A DNA stretch of 8,274 bases from Dyella_B sp035508675 (GTDB taxonomy: Bacteria > Pseudomonadota > Gammaproteobacteria > Xanthomonadales > Rhodanobacteraceae). Every line of letters begins with the position of its first letter. Position 1 is the first letter of the stretch. The stretch is from the NCBI RefSeq assembly GCF_035508675.1, contig NZ_DATJMN010000124.1:1-8274 (forward strand). Reading direction: 5' to 3'. The translations under genes were made by a program, and so were the position numbers. Shown here in pieces: positions 1 through 5,987 of this stretch. The notes below the pieces were generated by a model. That model saw only the letters and a list, made by a program, of their open reading frames with translations, ran no database searches and was not told the origin of the DNA.

Positions 1-71
1 AGGCGCTCGGTTCGTCTGCCGTCTACGCCGGCCGCAACGCGTTCCCGAGCCTTTCCCACTTGCCTGGCTGA
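1..71 (+). CDS. eno: Enolase, C-terminal end only (partial)
   Basis: The left edge opens inside a gene read in the frame whose first complete codon is at 3. It gives 22 residues ending in a TGA at 69-71: ALGSSAVYAGRNAF, then PSLSHLPG. The pattern of a small glycine-containing turn followed by Y-x-GR is the typical C-terminus of bacterial enolase (E. coli ends in a comparable Y-N-GR segment), the glycolytic enzyme that converts 2-phosphoglycerate to phosphoenolpyruvate. Only the tail is present, so no catalytic residue can be checked. The next gene, ftsB, begins 20 bases after the stop. The eno-ftsB order is the usual one in Xanthomonadales and many other gammaproteobacteria, which supports the call. 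The identification rests on a short peptide plus synteny. Confidence 0.8.
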   Translation, partial: ALGSSAVYAGRNAFPSLSHLPG

Positions 72-91
72 GCGAGGTTATCGCCAGAATT

Positions 92-415
92 ATGTTGCGT
101 TGGGTCGCCTTGATCCTGTTGCTGATACTGATTGGACTGCAGTTCGAGCTGTGGTCCAACCACGGCGGCATGGCCGAGGTGACGAGCCTGCGTGCTGCCG
201 TGAAAAAACAGCAGGACGAAAACGACAAGCTCACCCAACGCAACCAGGCGCTCGCTGCGGACGTCAACGATCTCAAGCATGGCGAGCAGGCGGTGGAAGC
301 GCGTGCTCGCGGTGAATTGGGTTTGATCAAGCCGGGCGAGACGTTCTATCAGGTGGTGCCGAAACCGGCGGCGAGTGTCGCTGCACCTGCGGCTTCGGGG
401 ATGAGTGGCCATTGA
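92..415 (+). CDS. ftsB: Cell division protein FtsB
   Basis: This 107-residue protein has the FtsB layout. A short N-terminus leads into a single membrane helix (about residues 3-20, WVALILLLILIGLQF) with a periplasmic body. The body carries a heptad-like coiled coil (about 28-62, rich in K, Q, E, N and L) and then the family signature around residues 59-85: NDLKHGEQAVEARARGELG followed by LIKPGETF. FtsB pairs with FtsL and FtsQ in the divisome and helps relay activation to septal peptidoglycan synthesis. The tail after residue 90 is Ala/Pro-rich and probably disordered. The ATG at 92 fits the family start, and only a weak purine-rich stretch (about 73-77) precedes it. The gene lies 20 bases behind eno and is probably cotranscribed with it. 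In most relatives ispD follows directly, but here a repeat follows. Confidence 0.95.
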   Translation: MLRWVALILLLILIGLQFELWSNHGGMAEVTSLRAAVKKQQDENDKLTQRNQALAADVNDLKHGEQAVEARARGELGLIKPGETFYQVVPKPAASVAAPAASGMSGH

Positions 416-444
416 CGACGATCTCCAAACTACAGCGAACGGCT

Positions 445-529
445 CCCTCCCCTACGTGCAGTAGGGGAGGGCTGGGGTCGGGTGAAGTCCTCACGTTTAC
501 CGCAAGCTCGTGTAAACCCACCCCAACCC
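445..529 (+). repeat. Intergenic REP-like element with nested inverted repeats
   Basis: A perfect 11-bp stem (445-455 with 461-471, CCCTCCCCTAC against its complement) closes on a 5-base loop. The right side of that hairpin continues into a G-rich arm (469-483) that is complementary, apart from one substitution and one 1-base gap, to the C-rich arm at 516-529. A smaller stem, GTTTAC/GTAAAC (495-500/512-517), lies between the arms. There is no T-run after the hairpin, so it is not a classic intrinsic terminator. The layout of a hairpin next to a G-rich arm paired with a distant C-rich arm is repeated in mirror orientation at 5865-5984, which marks a repeat family and not a chance palindrome. 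It occupies most of the gap between ftsB and truD. Confidence 0.75.
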
Positions 530-562
530 GCTTCTGCAAGCAGAGCAGGGGCACCGCTACCT

Positions 563-1588
563 ATGACATCCTCTGTTGAATCTGAATCCGAACTTCCCCG
601 CGCCTATGGCTCGCCGCCCCTGACGGCCACCCTGCGCAGCATTCCCGAAGACTTTCGCGTCGAAGAAATCCTCGGCTACGAACCCGATGGCGAGGGCGAA
701 CATGCCTTCCTGTGGGTGGAAAAGCGCGGGGCCAACACCGACTGGGTTGCGCGTGAATTGGCACGCTTCGCGGGCACCTCGCCCATGCATGTCGGCTACG
801 CCGGCTTGAAAGACCGCCACGCCGTCACACGCCAGGCTTTCACGGTGCAATTGCCTGGCAAGGCCGACCCGGACTGGAACGCGTTTCCGCATGCCGAGGT
901 GAACGTGCTTTCAAGCACGCGCCACAAACGCAAGCTCAAGCGCGGTGCCTTGCGCGGCAATCGTTTCGTGCTGGTGCTGCGCGATGTGCAAGGCGACCGC
1001 GCCTGCGCTGAAGAAGTTCTGCGGGCTATCGCTGCCCGCGGCGTACCGAATTACTTCGGCGAACAACGTTTCGGCCGTGAAGGCGGCAATGTGGCGCAGG
1101 CACGCGCGATGTTCGCCGGACGCCGTGTCGATCGCGACAAGCGCTCCATCCTGCTATCGGCAGCGCGTTCGCACATCTTCAACCAGGTGCTGGCTGCGCG
1201 CGTAGAGCGCGATGCATGGGACAAGCCGCTGGAAGGCGAAATCTGGTCGCTGGCCGGCTCGCGTTCCTGGTTCGGTCCGGAACCGTTCGACGAGACGCTC
1301 GCTGCGCGTCTGGCGCAGGGCGACATCCATCCTTCCGGTCCGCTGTGGGGACAGGGTGAACCGCCGACGACGGATGCCGCGGGTGAGCTGGAGCAAGCCA
1401 TCGCATTGCAATCCACTGATTTGGTCGAAGGTTTATCGGCGGCGCGCATGGATCACGAGCGCCGTCCGTTGCGCTTGTTGCCTAAAGATTTGCGTTGGCA
1501 TTGGACGGATGGCGACACGCTCGAACTGAGTTTCGAGTTGCCCGCCGGCGCCTATGCAACCGTCGTTGCGCGCGAGCTGATCGCCTAG
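563..1588 (+). CDS. truD: tRNA pseudouridine(13) synthase TruD
   Basis: This 341-residue protein (E. coli TruD is 349) isomerises uridine 13 of tRNAs to pseudouridine in the cytoplasm. The TruD signature GYAGLKDRHAVTRQAF lies at about residues 78-93, with the catalytic aspartate at D84. The second conserved block, VPNYFGEQRFGREGGN, is at 161-176, followed by the helix around SHIFNQVLAARV (203-214). The TruD insertion-domain region and the C-terminal AGAYATVVARELI complete the fold. The frame is open back to 482, but the extra 27 residues would be translated repeat sequence, so I choose the ATG at 563, with a possible AGGGG ribosome site at 547-551. The stop overlaps the stop of the convergent gene by four bases. 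In most relatives ispD-ispF lie just upstream and surE downstream. Here ispDF are missing and a minus-strand pair separates truD from surE. Confidence 0.96.
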   Translation: MTSSVESESELPRAYGSPPLTATLRSIPEDFRVEEILGYEPDGEGEHAFLWVEKRGANTDWVARELARFAGTSPMHVGYAGLKDRHAVTRQAFTVQLPGKADPDWNAFPHAEVNVLSSTRHKRKLKRGALRGNRFVLVLRDVQGDRACAEEVLRAIAARGVPNYFGEQRFGREGGNVAQARAMFAGRRVDRDKRSILLSAARSHIFNQVLAARVERDAWDKPLEGEIWSLAGSRSWFGPEPFDETLAARLAQGDIHPSGPLWGQGEPPTTDAAGELEQAIALQSTDLVEGLSAARMDHERRPLRLLPKDLRWHWTDGDTLELSFELPAGAYATVVARELIA

Positions 1589-1965
1589 AAGCCAGTGGTT
1601 TGCGCCGGTGCGGCGTCGTATGCGATCGCCTGCCGCGCATCTACATACACCCAAGCCTGGAGTCCGGAAACCAGGCTGACGGCAATGCGCTTGTAGTCGT
1701 CCACTTCGTACTCATCTGCCAGCGCGAGTTCGGTGTCGGTGAGGTCGAACACCTTGCCGTCGACGCAGTCTTCGATGCGGCGGGTGAACACGAGCATGGG
1801 GTGATGGGTCTTGCCGCTGGTCTTGATGACCGCGGGATCTTCAATCGCGATCTCGGTTTGTGCGAATCCGGTCAGTTGATCGGCTTGGCCCGCAAGCCGG
1901 CGGCCAAACGTTGCCAGTTGTACGTTGTCCTGCTGCAGCGTGCCGTACGAGAAGAGCTTGGGCAT
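1585..1965 (-). CDS. Gamma-glutamylcyclotransferase (AIG2-like) family protein
   Basis: This 126-residue protein is the usual size for a single-domain GGCT/AIG2-like fold. The N-terminal substrate-binding motif MPKLFSYGTLQ is at residues 1-11. The family's G-x-V-F-x-L segment (GKVFDLTDTEL, 70-80) leads to ADEYEVDDYKR (83-93), in which E87 occupies the position of the usual general acid/base (D-x-x-E). The terminal strand QAWVYV (103-108) also fits. Members release 5-oxoproline from gamma-glutamyl peptides or amines, but the substrate of this one cannot be read from sequence. It starts 13 bases after the Smr gene on the same strand, so the two are probably cotranscribed, with a possible AAGG ribosome site upstream. 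Its TAG stop lies in a CTAG palindrome shared with truD's stop on the other strand. Confidence 0.85.
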   Translation of the reverse strand: MPKLFSYGTLQQDNVQLATFGRRLAGQADQLTGFAQTEIAIEDPAVIKTSGKTHHPMLVFTRRIEDCVDGKVFDLTDTELALADEYEVDDYKRIAVSLVSGLQAWVYVDARQAIAYDAAPAQTTGF

Positions 1966-1978
1966 AAGAGCCTTAAGG

Positions 1979-2527
1979 TTATTTATCTTTCAGCAATACC
2001 ACCACCGCGCCGGTGCCGCCCTGCATGGGACGTGCGGAAGCGAATGCGATCACATCGTTGCGACGACGCAGCAACCGATCGGTCAGGATTTTCAGCACCG
2101 GGCCGGCCGCCTTCGAGCGCAATCCCTTGCCATGCACGATGCGTACGCAACGAAACCCCTGATCCTTGGCATGCGCAAGAAATTCGGCAATCGTGGCCTG
2201 CGCCGCCGCGGCGTTCATCTGATGCAGGTCGATGTCGTCCTGCACGCTGAATTGACCGCGCTTGAGCTGGCGCAGCAGCTTCGGGGGATAGCCGTCGCGC
2301 AGGTAGCTGAGCTCTTCGCCGACCTCCATCAGGCCCGGGTCGAAGGCCATGTCCAGCAGTTCGCCGGGCACGGCGGCCTCGTCGGCTTCGAGCATGTAGG
2401 GGTGCGGTTCGGGCCTGGGCAGTTCGGGTGGCGGGGTGACCGGTTCGAACAGGCGGACTTCACCGATGGCCTCGCGAAACAGGCGGCTGTCCTCGTCGCT
2501 CACGATGGCGGGGGTACGGCGTTTCAT
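1979..2527 (-). CDS. Smr/MutS2 C-terminal domain protein
   Basis: This 182-residue protein has an acidic, proline-rich N-terminal half (about residues 1-90, with the E. coli SmrB-like opening MKRRTPAIVSDEDSRLFREA) and a C-terminal Smr domain (about 95-182). The Smr motifs are present as DIDLHQM (98-104) and HGKG (132-135), followed by the conserved GGTGAVVVLL strand (170-179). Smr domains are nucleases acting on RNA or branched DNA. E. coli SmrB cleaves mRNA at collided ribosomes, but assigning that role here is inference. The usual DLHG appears as DLHQ. The start is uncertain: ATGs at 2527 and 2536 are both in frame and neither has a clear ribosome site. I chose 2527 by alignment with SmrB. 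The frame stays open to 2743, but that extension is repeat-derived. The gene precedes the GGCT gene in a two-gene unit. Confidence 0.87.
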   Translation of the reverse strand: MKRRTPAIVSDEDSRLFREAIGEVRLFEPVTPPPELPRPEPHPYMLEADEAAVPGELLDMAFDPGLMEVGEELSYLRDGYPPKLLRQLKRGQFSVQDDIDLHQMNAAAAQATIAEFLAHAKDQGFRCVRIVHGKGLRSKAAGPVLKILTDRLLRRRNDVIAFASARPMQGGTGAVVVLLKDK

Positions 2528-2587
2528 GCGTGTCATCGTAGCGAAAGGAGCGCTGCGATGGTGAAGCGAAGCTTGCGAAAATCGCCG

Positions 2588-2616
2588 GTGAAACAAACGG
2601 TCGGCTCGGTTAGACT
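2588..2616 (+). promoter_or_regulatory. Possible sigma-70 promoter for the surE run
   Basis: GTGAAA (2588-2593) and TAGACT (2611-2616) match the sigma-70 consensus hexamers at four of six positions each and are separated by 17 bases. They lie in the divergent region between the Smr gene and surE and point toward surE. The implied leader of about 165 bases would contain the hairpin repeat at 2668-2729. Matches of this quality are common by chance, so this is only a candidate. Confidence 0.25.
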
Positions 2617-2667
2617 CCCAGGTCCAGGGTGCGTGCGATGCCCTGCGAGCTTGTGAAGCAACCTCGG

Positions 2668-2729
2668 CTGGAATCCAGTGTGTCGATTCGAGCGGCGGGC
2701 GCTGGGCTCCGGCGTTCGCCGGGGCGACG
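2668..2729. repeat. Hairpin repeat in the smr/surE divergent region
   Basis: The stretch begins with the near-palindrome CTGGAATCCAG (2668-2678) and ends with a tight hairpin at 2707-2724. In that hairpin CCGGCG is followed by its complement CGCCGG, with one flanking G·T pair and an outer C-G pair. GCGACG follows. Read on the minus strand it gives a peptide of the APANAGAQ...WIP kind, which I recognise as a common false product of dispersed intergenic repeats in proteobacteria. The remainder of the 263-base region (2528-2790) shows only the weak promoter candidate and no gene. Confidence 0.5.
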
Positions 2730-2790
2730 AGTCGGGTTTTCACGAGTTCCGCGGGTTCGCACGCCGATCAATCGTTTTGAACGGATGATG

Positions 2791-3582
2791 ATGCGAGTAC
2801 TTGTCAGCAACGACGATGGCGTGGACGCCCCCGGCATCCACGTGCTCGCCGAGCGCCTCGGCGCGGTCGGCCAGGTAACGGTGGTGGCGCCGGATCGGGA
2901 TCGCTCCGGGGCCAGCAACTCCCTCACCCTGGACGTGCCGATCCGTGTCTCGCGCATGGACAACGGCTATTACCGCGTCGTGGGCACGCCGACCGACTGC
3001 GTGCACCTCGCACTCGCCGGCATGCTGGATCATGAGCCCGATATCGTGGTGTCCGGCATCAACAATTCCGCCAACCTGGGCGATGACGTGATCTATTCCG
3101 GCACCGTGTCGGCGGCGATGGAAGGGCGCTTTCTCGGCTTGCCGGCGATCGCCGTGTCGCTGGTCAGCAAGGATCACAAAGGTGAGCATTACGAGTCGGC
3201 CGCCAAGGCGGTGCTCCTGTTGATGGAGCGCCTGCTGGTCGACCCGCTGCCGGCCGACACCATCCTCAACGTCAACGTGCCGGATCGTCCGTGGGAAGAA
3301 ATCCTCGGCTTCGAAACCGCGCGCCTAGGCAAGCGCCATCGCTCCGCGCCGTGCATCAAGCAGAACGATCCGCGCGGGCGGCCGATCTGGTGGATCGGAC
3401 CGGCGGGCGACGTGGAAGACGCCGGCCCAGGCACCGATTTCGATGCGGTGCGGCGCGGCTACATTTCCGTGACCCCCATCCATGTAGACCTCACCCGGTT
3501 CCAGGCGCTGGAGAAGGTGAGCAACTGGGTGCGCGCGTTGAGCGACGACATGGGCGATCAGGCAAACGGTAAGGCCGCATGA
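2791..3582 (+). CDS. surE: 5'/3'-nucleotidase SurE
   Basis: This 263-residue protein hydrolyses nucleoside monophosphates (and in some species short polyphosphate) in the cytoplasm and belongs to the stationary-phase survival group. The metal-binding N-terminus MRVLVSNDDG carries D8 and D9. The family block VVAPDRDRSGASNSLTL (31-47) carries S39, and SGINNSANLGDDVIYSGTV (88-106) carries N91, so the expected divalent-metal ligands are all present. Three ATG codons run in tandem at 2785, 2788 and 2791. I use the last because SurE proteins nearly always begin M-R-[IV]-L-[VL]-S-N-D-D-G, but a two-residue extension is possible. The longer open frame back to 2629 is repeat-derived. It leads the plus-strand run surE-pcm-yqaA-nlpD. 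The surE-pcm pairing is conserved across gammaproteobacteria. Confidence 0.96.
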   Translation: MRVLVSNDDGVDAPGIHVLAERLGAVGQVTVVAPDRDRSGASNSLTLDVPIRVSRMDNGYYRVVGTPTDCVHLALAGMLDHEPDIVVSGINNSANLGDDVIYSGTVSAAMEGRFLGLPAIAVSLVSKDHKGEHYESAAKAVLLLMERLLVDPLPADTILNVNVPDRPWEEILGFETARLGKRHRSAPCIKQNDPRGRPIWWIGPAGDVEDAGPGTDFDAVRRGYISVTPIHVDLTRFQALEKVSNWVRALSDDMGDQANGKAA

Positions 3583-3620
3583 TCCATCCGTTGCCGCCAT
3601 CGGCCCTGAAAGGCGAGGGC

Positions 3621-4271
3621 ATGACCTCGCAACGCGCGCGCGACCGGCTTATCGCCAAATTGAAGGAAGAAGGCATCCGCGACCAGCGCGTGCTGGACGT
3701 GATGCGCCATGTGCCGCGGCACCATTTCATCGATCAGGCGTTGCACTCCCGCGCTTATGAGAATACCGCGCTGCCGATCGGCCATGGCCAAACCATTTCG
3801 CAGCCATGGGTGGTCGCGCGCATGACCGAGGCCTTGCTCGAGCCGTTCGAGCCCAAGTCCGGCCGCCCGCAGAAGGTGCTGGAGATCGGCACCGGATCCG
3901 GCTACCAGGCCGTGGTATTGGCGCAGTTGGTGCCGCAGCTGTATACGGTGGAGCGCATCGAAGAATTGCTGCGCCAGGCGCGCCGTCGCTTTCGCCAGCT
4001 CGGCCTCGACAACATCCGCTCGCGCCATGACGACGGCAAGCTGGGTTGGGCAGCCGAAGCCCCATTCGACGCCATCCTGCTCACGGCGGCGGGCGATGCC
4101 GTTCCCACGCAGATTCTCGATCAACTGGCTCCGGACGGCGTGCTGGTTGCGCCGGTCGGTTCCCCCAGCAGTCAAACCTTGATCCGCATGCGCGGCGACG
4201 GAAAAGGCGATTTCATGCAGGAAGAATTGGCAGCGGTCAGCTTTGTGCCCTTGCTGGGCGGGATCGGCTGA
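3621..4271 (+). CDS. pcm: Protein-L-isoaspartate O-methyltransferase
   Basis: This 216-residue protein (E. coli Pcm is 208) uses S-adenosylmethionine to methylate L-isoaspartyl residues in aged proteins so that they can revert to aspartate. The family-specific block LPIGHGQTISQPWVVARMTE is at residues 51-70, with the active-site hydroxyl residue S60. The SAM-binding motif I VLEIGTGSGYQ is at 86-96, VERI follows at 110-113, and PFDAILLTAA (148-157) forms the later motif. The start at 3621 aligns with E. coli Pcm and has AAGGCGAGG just upstream. An in-frame ATG at 3579, overlapping the surE stop as ATGA, would add 14 residues (HPLPPSALKGEG) that look like translated repeat sequence. That upstream start could still couple translation to surE. 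The stop shares one base with the next gene's start. Confidence 0.95.
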   Translation: MTSQRARDRLIAKLKEEGIRDQRVLDVMRHVPRHHFIDQALHSRAYENTALPIGHGQTISQPWVVARMTEALLEPFEPKSGRPQKVLEIGTGSGYQAVVLAQLVPQLYTVERIEELLRQARRRFRQLGLDNIRSRHDDGKLGWAAEAPFDAILLTAAGDAVPTQILDQLAPDGVLVAPVGSPSSQTLIRMRGDGKGDFMQEELAAVSFVPLLGGIG

Positions 4272-4879
4272 TGCAACTCTTCGGAAAGCTTTATGCGCGC
4301 GTACTGGTGTGGGCGCGCGACCGCCGGGCAGTCTATTACCTGTGCGGCCTGAGTTTCGTTGAAGCCTTCATCTTTCCGGTCATGCCGGAAGTGATGCTGG
4401 CGCCGATGATGCTGGGCAAGCGCCATCGTGCGTTCTTCTACGCGAACGTAAGCCTGCTGTTCTCACTCATGGGTTCGTTGGTGGGCTATGCGCTCGGCCA
4501 CTGGGCCTTTCATGCACTGACGCCGCTGCTGCAGTCGCTGCATTTGTACGACTCGATCGAGCATGGTGTGGAAACCCTGCGCGCGCAGATGAGCCAGCAT
4601 TGGCTGGAGATGCTGCTGGTGCTGACGATCGCGGCGCTGGTGCCGGTGGTGCCGATGAAGTTCGTCACCTGGGCGTCGGGCATTGTCGGCGTGCCGGTGC
4701 TTCCGTTCCTGGTGTGCATCCTGCTCGGGCGCGGCAAGCGCGTGTGGTTGCTGGCCTTGCTGGTCCGTTTGTTCGGCGAGCGTGCCGAGCACATCCTGCA
4801 TAAAAACATCGAGTGGATCGGTTGGGTGGCCCTCGGTGCGTTGGTGATGCTTGGTGGCTGGTGGGCACTCAAGCATTAA
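4271..4879 (+). CDS. YqaA family (DedA/VTT-type) inner membrane protein
   Basis: This 202-residue polytopic protein starts with an ATG that shares its A with the pcm stop (TGATG), which suggests translational coupling. A membrane-embedded helical segment around residues 22-48 carries the family motif EAFIFPVMPEVMLAPMML (31-48), with its paired prolines and acidic residues. A second helix spans about 55-76. A third region, LVLTIAALVPVVPMKFVTWASG (116-137), contains the P-x-x-P-x-K...A-[SG]-G re-entrant motif of VTT/DedA proteins, and further helices lie at about 141-166 and 182-199. An amphipathic stretch (about 85-110) lies between the halves. DedA-family members are linked to lipid scrambling and membrane homeostasis, and the YqaA branch has no settled substrate. 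It commonly sits between pcm and nlpD in Xanthomonadales, to my recollection. Confidence 0.85.
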   Translation: MQLFGKLYARVLVWARDRRAVYYLCGLSFVEAFIFPVMPEVMLAPMMLGKRHRAFFYANVSLLFSLMGSLVGYALGHWAFHALTPLLQSLHLYDSIEHGVETLRAQMSQHWLEMLLVLTIAALVPVVPMKFVTWASGIVGVPVLPFLVCILLGRGKRVWLLALLVRLFGERAEHILHKNIEWIGWVALGALVMLGGWWALKH

Positions 4880-4885
4880 TGGCGG

Positions 4886-4907
4886 GCGATCGTTCCGTGT
4901 CGATCGC
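4886..4907 (+). other. Inverted repeat between yqaA and nlpD
   Basis: GCGATCG (4886-4892) and CGATCGC (4901-4907) form a perfect 7-bp stem with an 8-base loop. It abuts an in-frame ATG at 4908, which makes that ATG an unlikely start for the nlpD-like gene. There is no T-run after it. The stem may simply be a chance GATCG pair. Confidence 0.35.
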
Positions 4908-4931
4908 ATGAAAACTCTTGGCGACCTCGCT

Positions 4932-5849
4932 ATGCTGACGCGCATGAATGGATTGACGCGATGGTTCGCATTTGCCGCTATAGCCATACTCATGACCGGT
5001 TGCAGCACGGTGGTGGTGCAGCCGCCGCCGGGCGCGTCGAGCAGTGCGCGACCGGCACCGAACCATGAGGCCGGCACCTATACCGTCGTCAAGGGCGATA
5101 CGCTTTACTCCATCGCGTTTCGCAATGGTACGGACTTCCGCGAAGTCGCCAGGTTGAACGGCATCGCGCCGCCTTACACCATCTGGCCGGGGCAGGTACT
5201 GAAATTGTCGGGACATGGTGCGGCGCCGGCCATCGTGCATGCGCCGCCACCGGCACCGTCGGCTCCGGTGTTCCAGACGGTGGAACCGACACCCGCGGCG
5301 ACGACGCCATCGCCGTCGCCTGCGCATGCCAGTTCAGTTGTTCCGGCACCCGTGGCGATGACGCATCCCGCGCCGTCGGCAAGTACTGCGCCTGTGGCGC
5401 ACAGCAATGCGCCAATTCCGGCTGCGGCAACCGCCGCGGCACCCGTGGTGGCCGCCAGCGGCAGCACCCGCAGTGCAGGCGGCGTGAAATGGCGGTGGCC
5501 GGCAGCCGGCCAAGTCATTGGCCGTTTTCAAGCCAGCGCGGCAATACCGGGTATCGACATCGCCGGCAAGGCCGGCGAGCCCGTGGTCGCGGCAGCGGAT
5601 GGCACTGTCGTGTACAGCGGCAATGGTTTGGTGGGTTATGGCGAGCTGATCATCATCAAGCACAACGACAGCTTCCTGTCCGCGTATGGCCACAACCGCA
5701 AGCGGCTGGTCACCGAAGGGCAGCAGGTTAAAGCCGGGCAGCAGATTGCCGAAATGGGCTCAAGCGGCAGTTCTCGCGACGAGCTGCAATTCCAGATTCG
5801 CAAGGATGGCAATCCGGTGGACCCGCTCGACTATCTGCCATCGCGCTGA
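4932..5849 (+). CDS. nlpD: NlpD-like lipoprotein with LysM and degenerate M23 domains
   Basis: This 305-residue envelope protein opens with a lipoprotein signal peptide. Two arginines precede a hydrophobic core, and the lipobox LMTG|C puts the lipidated cysteine at C24. One LysM domain (about 49-92, GTYTVVKGDTLYSIAFRNG onward) binds peptidoglycan. A long Pro/Ala-rich linker (about 94-183) leads to a LytM/M23 domain (about 186-305). The metal ligands are incomplete: the first histidine is replaced (I205, with D209 kept), H254 is kept in YGHN, and the usual LHFEI is LQFQI (Q286). This matches the non-enzymatic NlpD/EnvC class that activates cell-wall amidases at the septum, and goes beyond E. 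coli NlpD, which retains LHFEI. The start is uncertain (4908, 4932 and 4944 are in frame, none with a good ribosome site). I chose 4932 for a normal signal length. No rpoS follows. Confidence 0.88.
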   Translation: MLTRMNGLTRWFAFAAIAILMTGCSTVVVQPPPGASSSARPAPNHEAGTYTVVKGDTLYSIAFRNGTDFREVARLNGIAPPYTIWPGQVLKLSGHGAAPAIVHAPPPAPSAPVFQTVEPTPAATTPSPSPAHASSVVPAPVAMTHPAPSASTAPVAHSNAPIPAAATAAAPVVAASGSTRSAGGVKWRWPAAGQVIGRFQASAAIPGIDIAGKAGEPVVAAADGTVVYSGNGLVGYGELIIIKHNDSFLSAYGHNRKRLVTEGQQVKAGQQIAEMGSSGSSRDELQFQIRKDGNPVDPLDYLPSR

Positions 5850-5864
5850 GCAGGGTTGCGCATG

Positions 5865-5984
5865 AGAGGGTTCGGGTGAGGGGACGGCCTGGCGCTGAAG
5901 CGGTTTTCGGCGCGTCTTGGCTAGACAGCAGCTTCCCGCAAGGTTGCCCCTCACCCAAGCCCTCTTGTCCTATACGAAAGAGGG
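5865..5984 (-). repeat. Intergenic REP-like element, mirror copy of the 445-529 family
   Basis: A 19-base arm at 5865-5883 matches the complement of 5947-5965 at 17 of 19 positions; one of the two exceptions is a G·U pair. The outer end of the right arm runs into a 7-bp hairpin, CCCTCTT (5960-5966) with AAGAGGG (5978-5984). Read on the minus strand, the order is hairpin, G-rich arm, spacer, C-rich arm, exactly as in the element at 445-529. The spacer between arms (about 63 bases) is longer here than in the first copy. It begins 15 bases after the nlpD-like stop codon and could fold in that transcript's 3' end, but no T-run is present. Confidence 0.7.
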
Positions 5985-5987
5985 CGT

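Noticed and set aside
445..471. Intrinsic terminator after ftsB
   Set aside because: The stem is strong but no T-run follows on either strand, and the sequence belongs to a repeat family.
482..562. N-terminal extension of TruD by 27 residues
   Set aside because: The extension is read from the intergenic repeat, has no family counterpart, and the ATG at 563 gives a normal-length protein.
1495..2250. Plus-strand open frame of 251 codons across the GGCT-like and Smr genes
   Set aside because: It is antisense to two genes with clear family motifs and shows no domain of its own. High GC explains the long open frame.
1925..2656. Plus-strand open frame of 243 codons opposite the Smr gene
   Set aside because: It is the antisense shadow of the Smr gene plus the upstream repeat, with no recognisable motif.
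3558..4175. Minus-strand open frame of 205 codons opposite pcm
   Set aside because: Pcm on the other strand has all family motifs. This frame has no recognisable motif.
4463..5077. Minus-strand open frame of 204 codons opposite yqaA and nlpD
   Set aside because: It crosses two real genes and their junction on the other strand and its composition is shadow-like, rich in H, R and Q.
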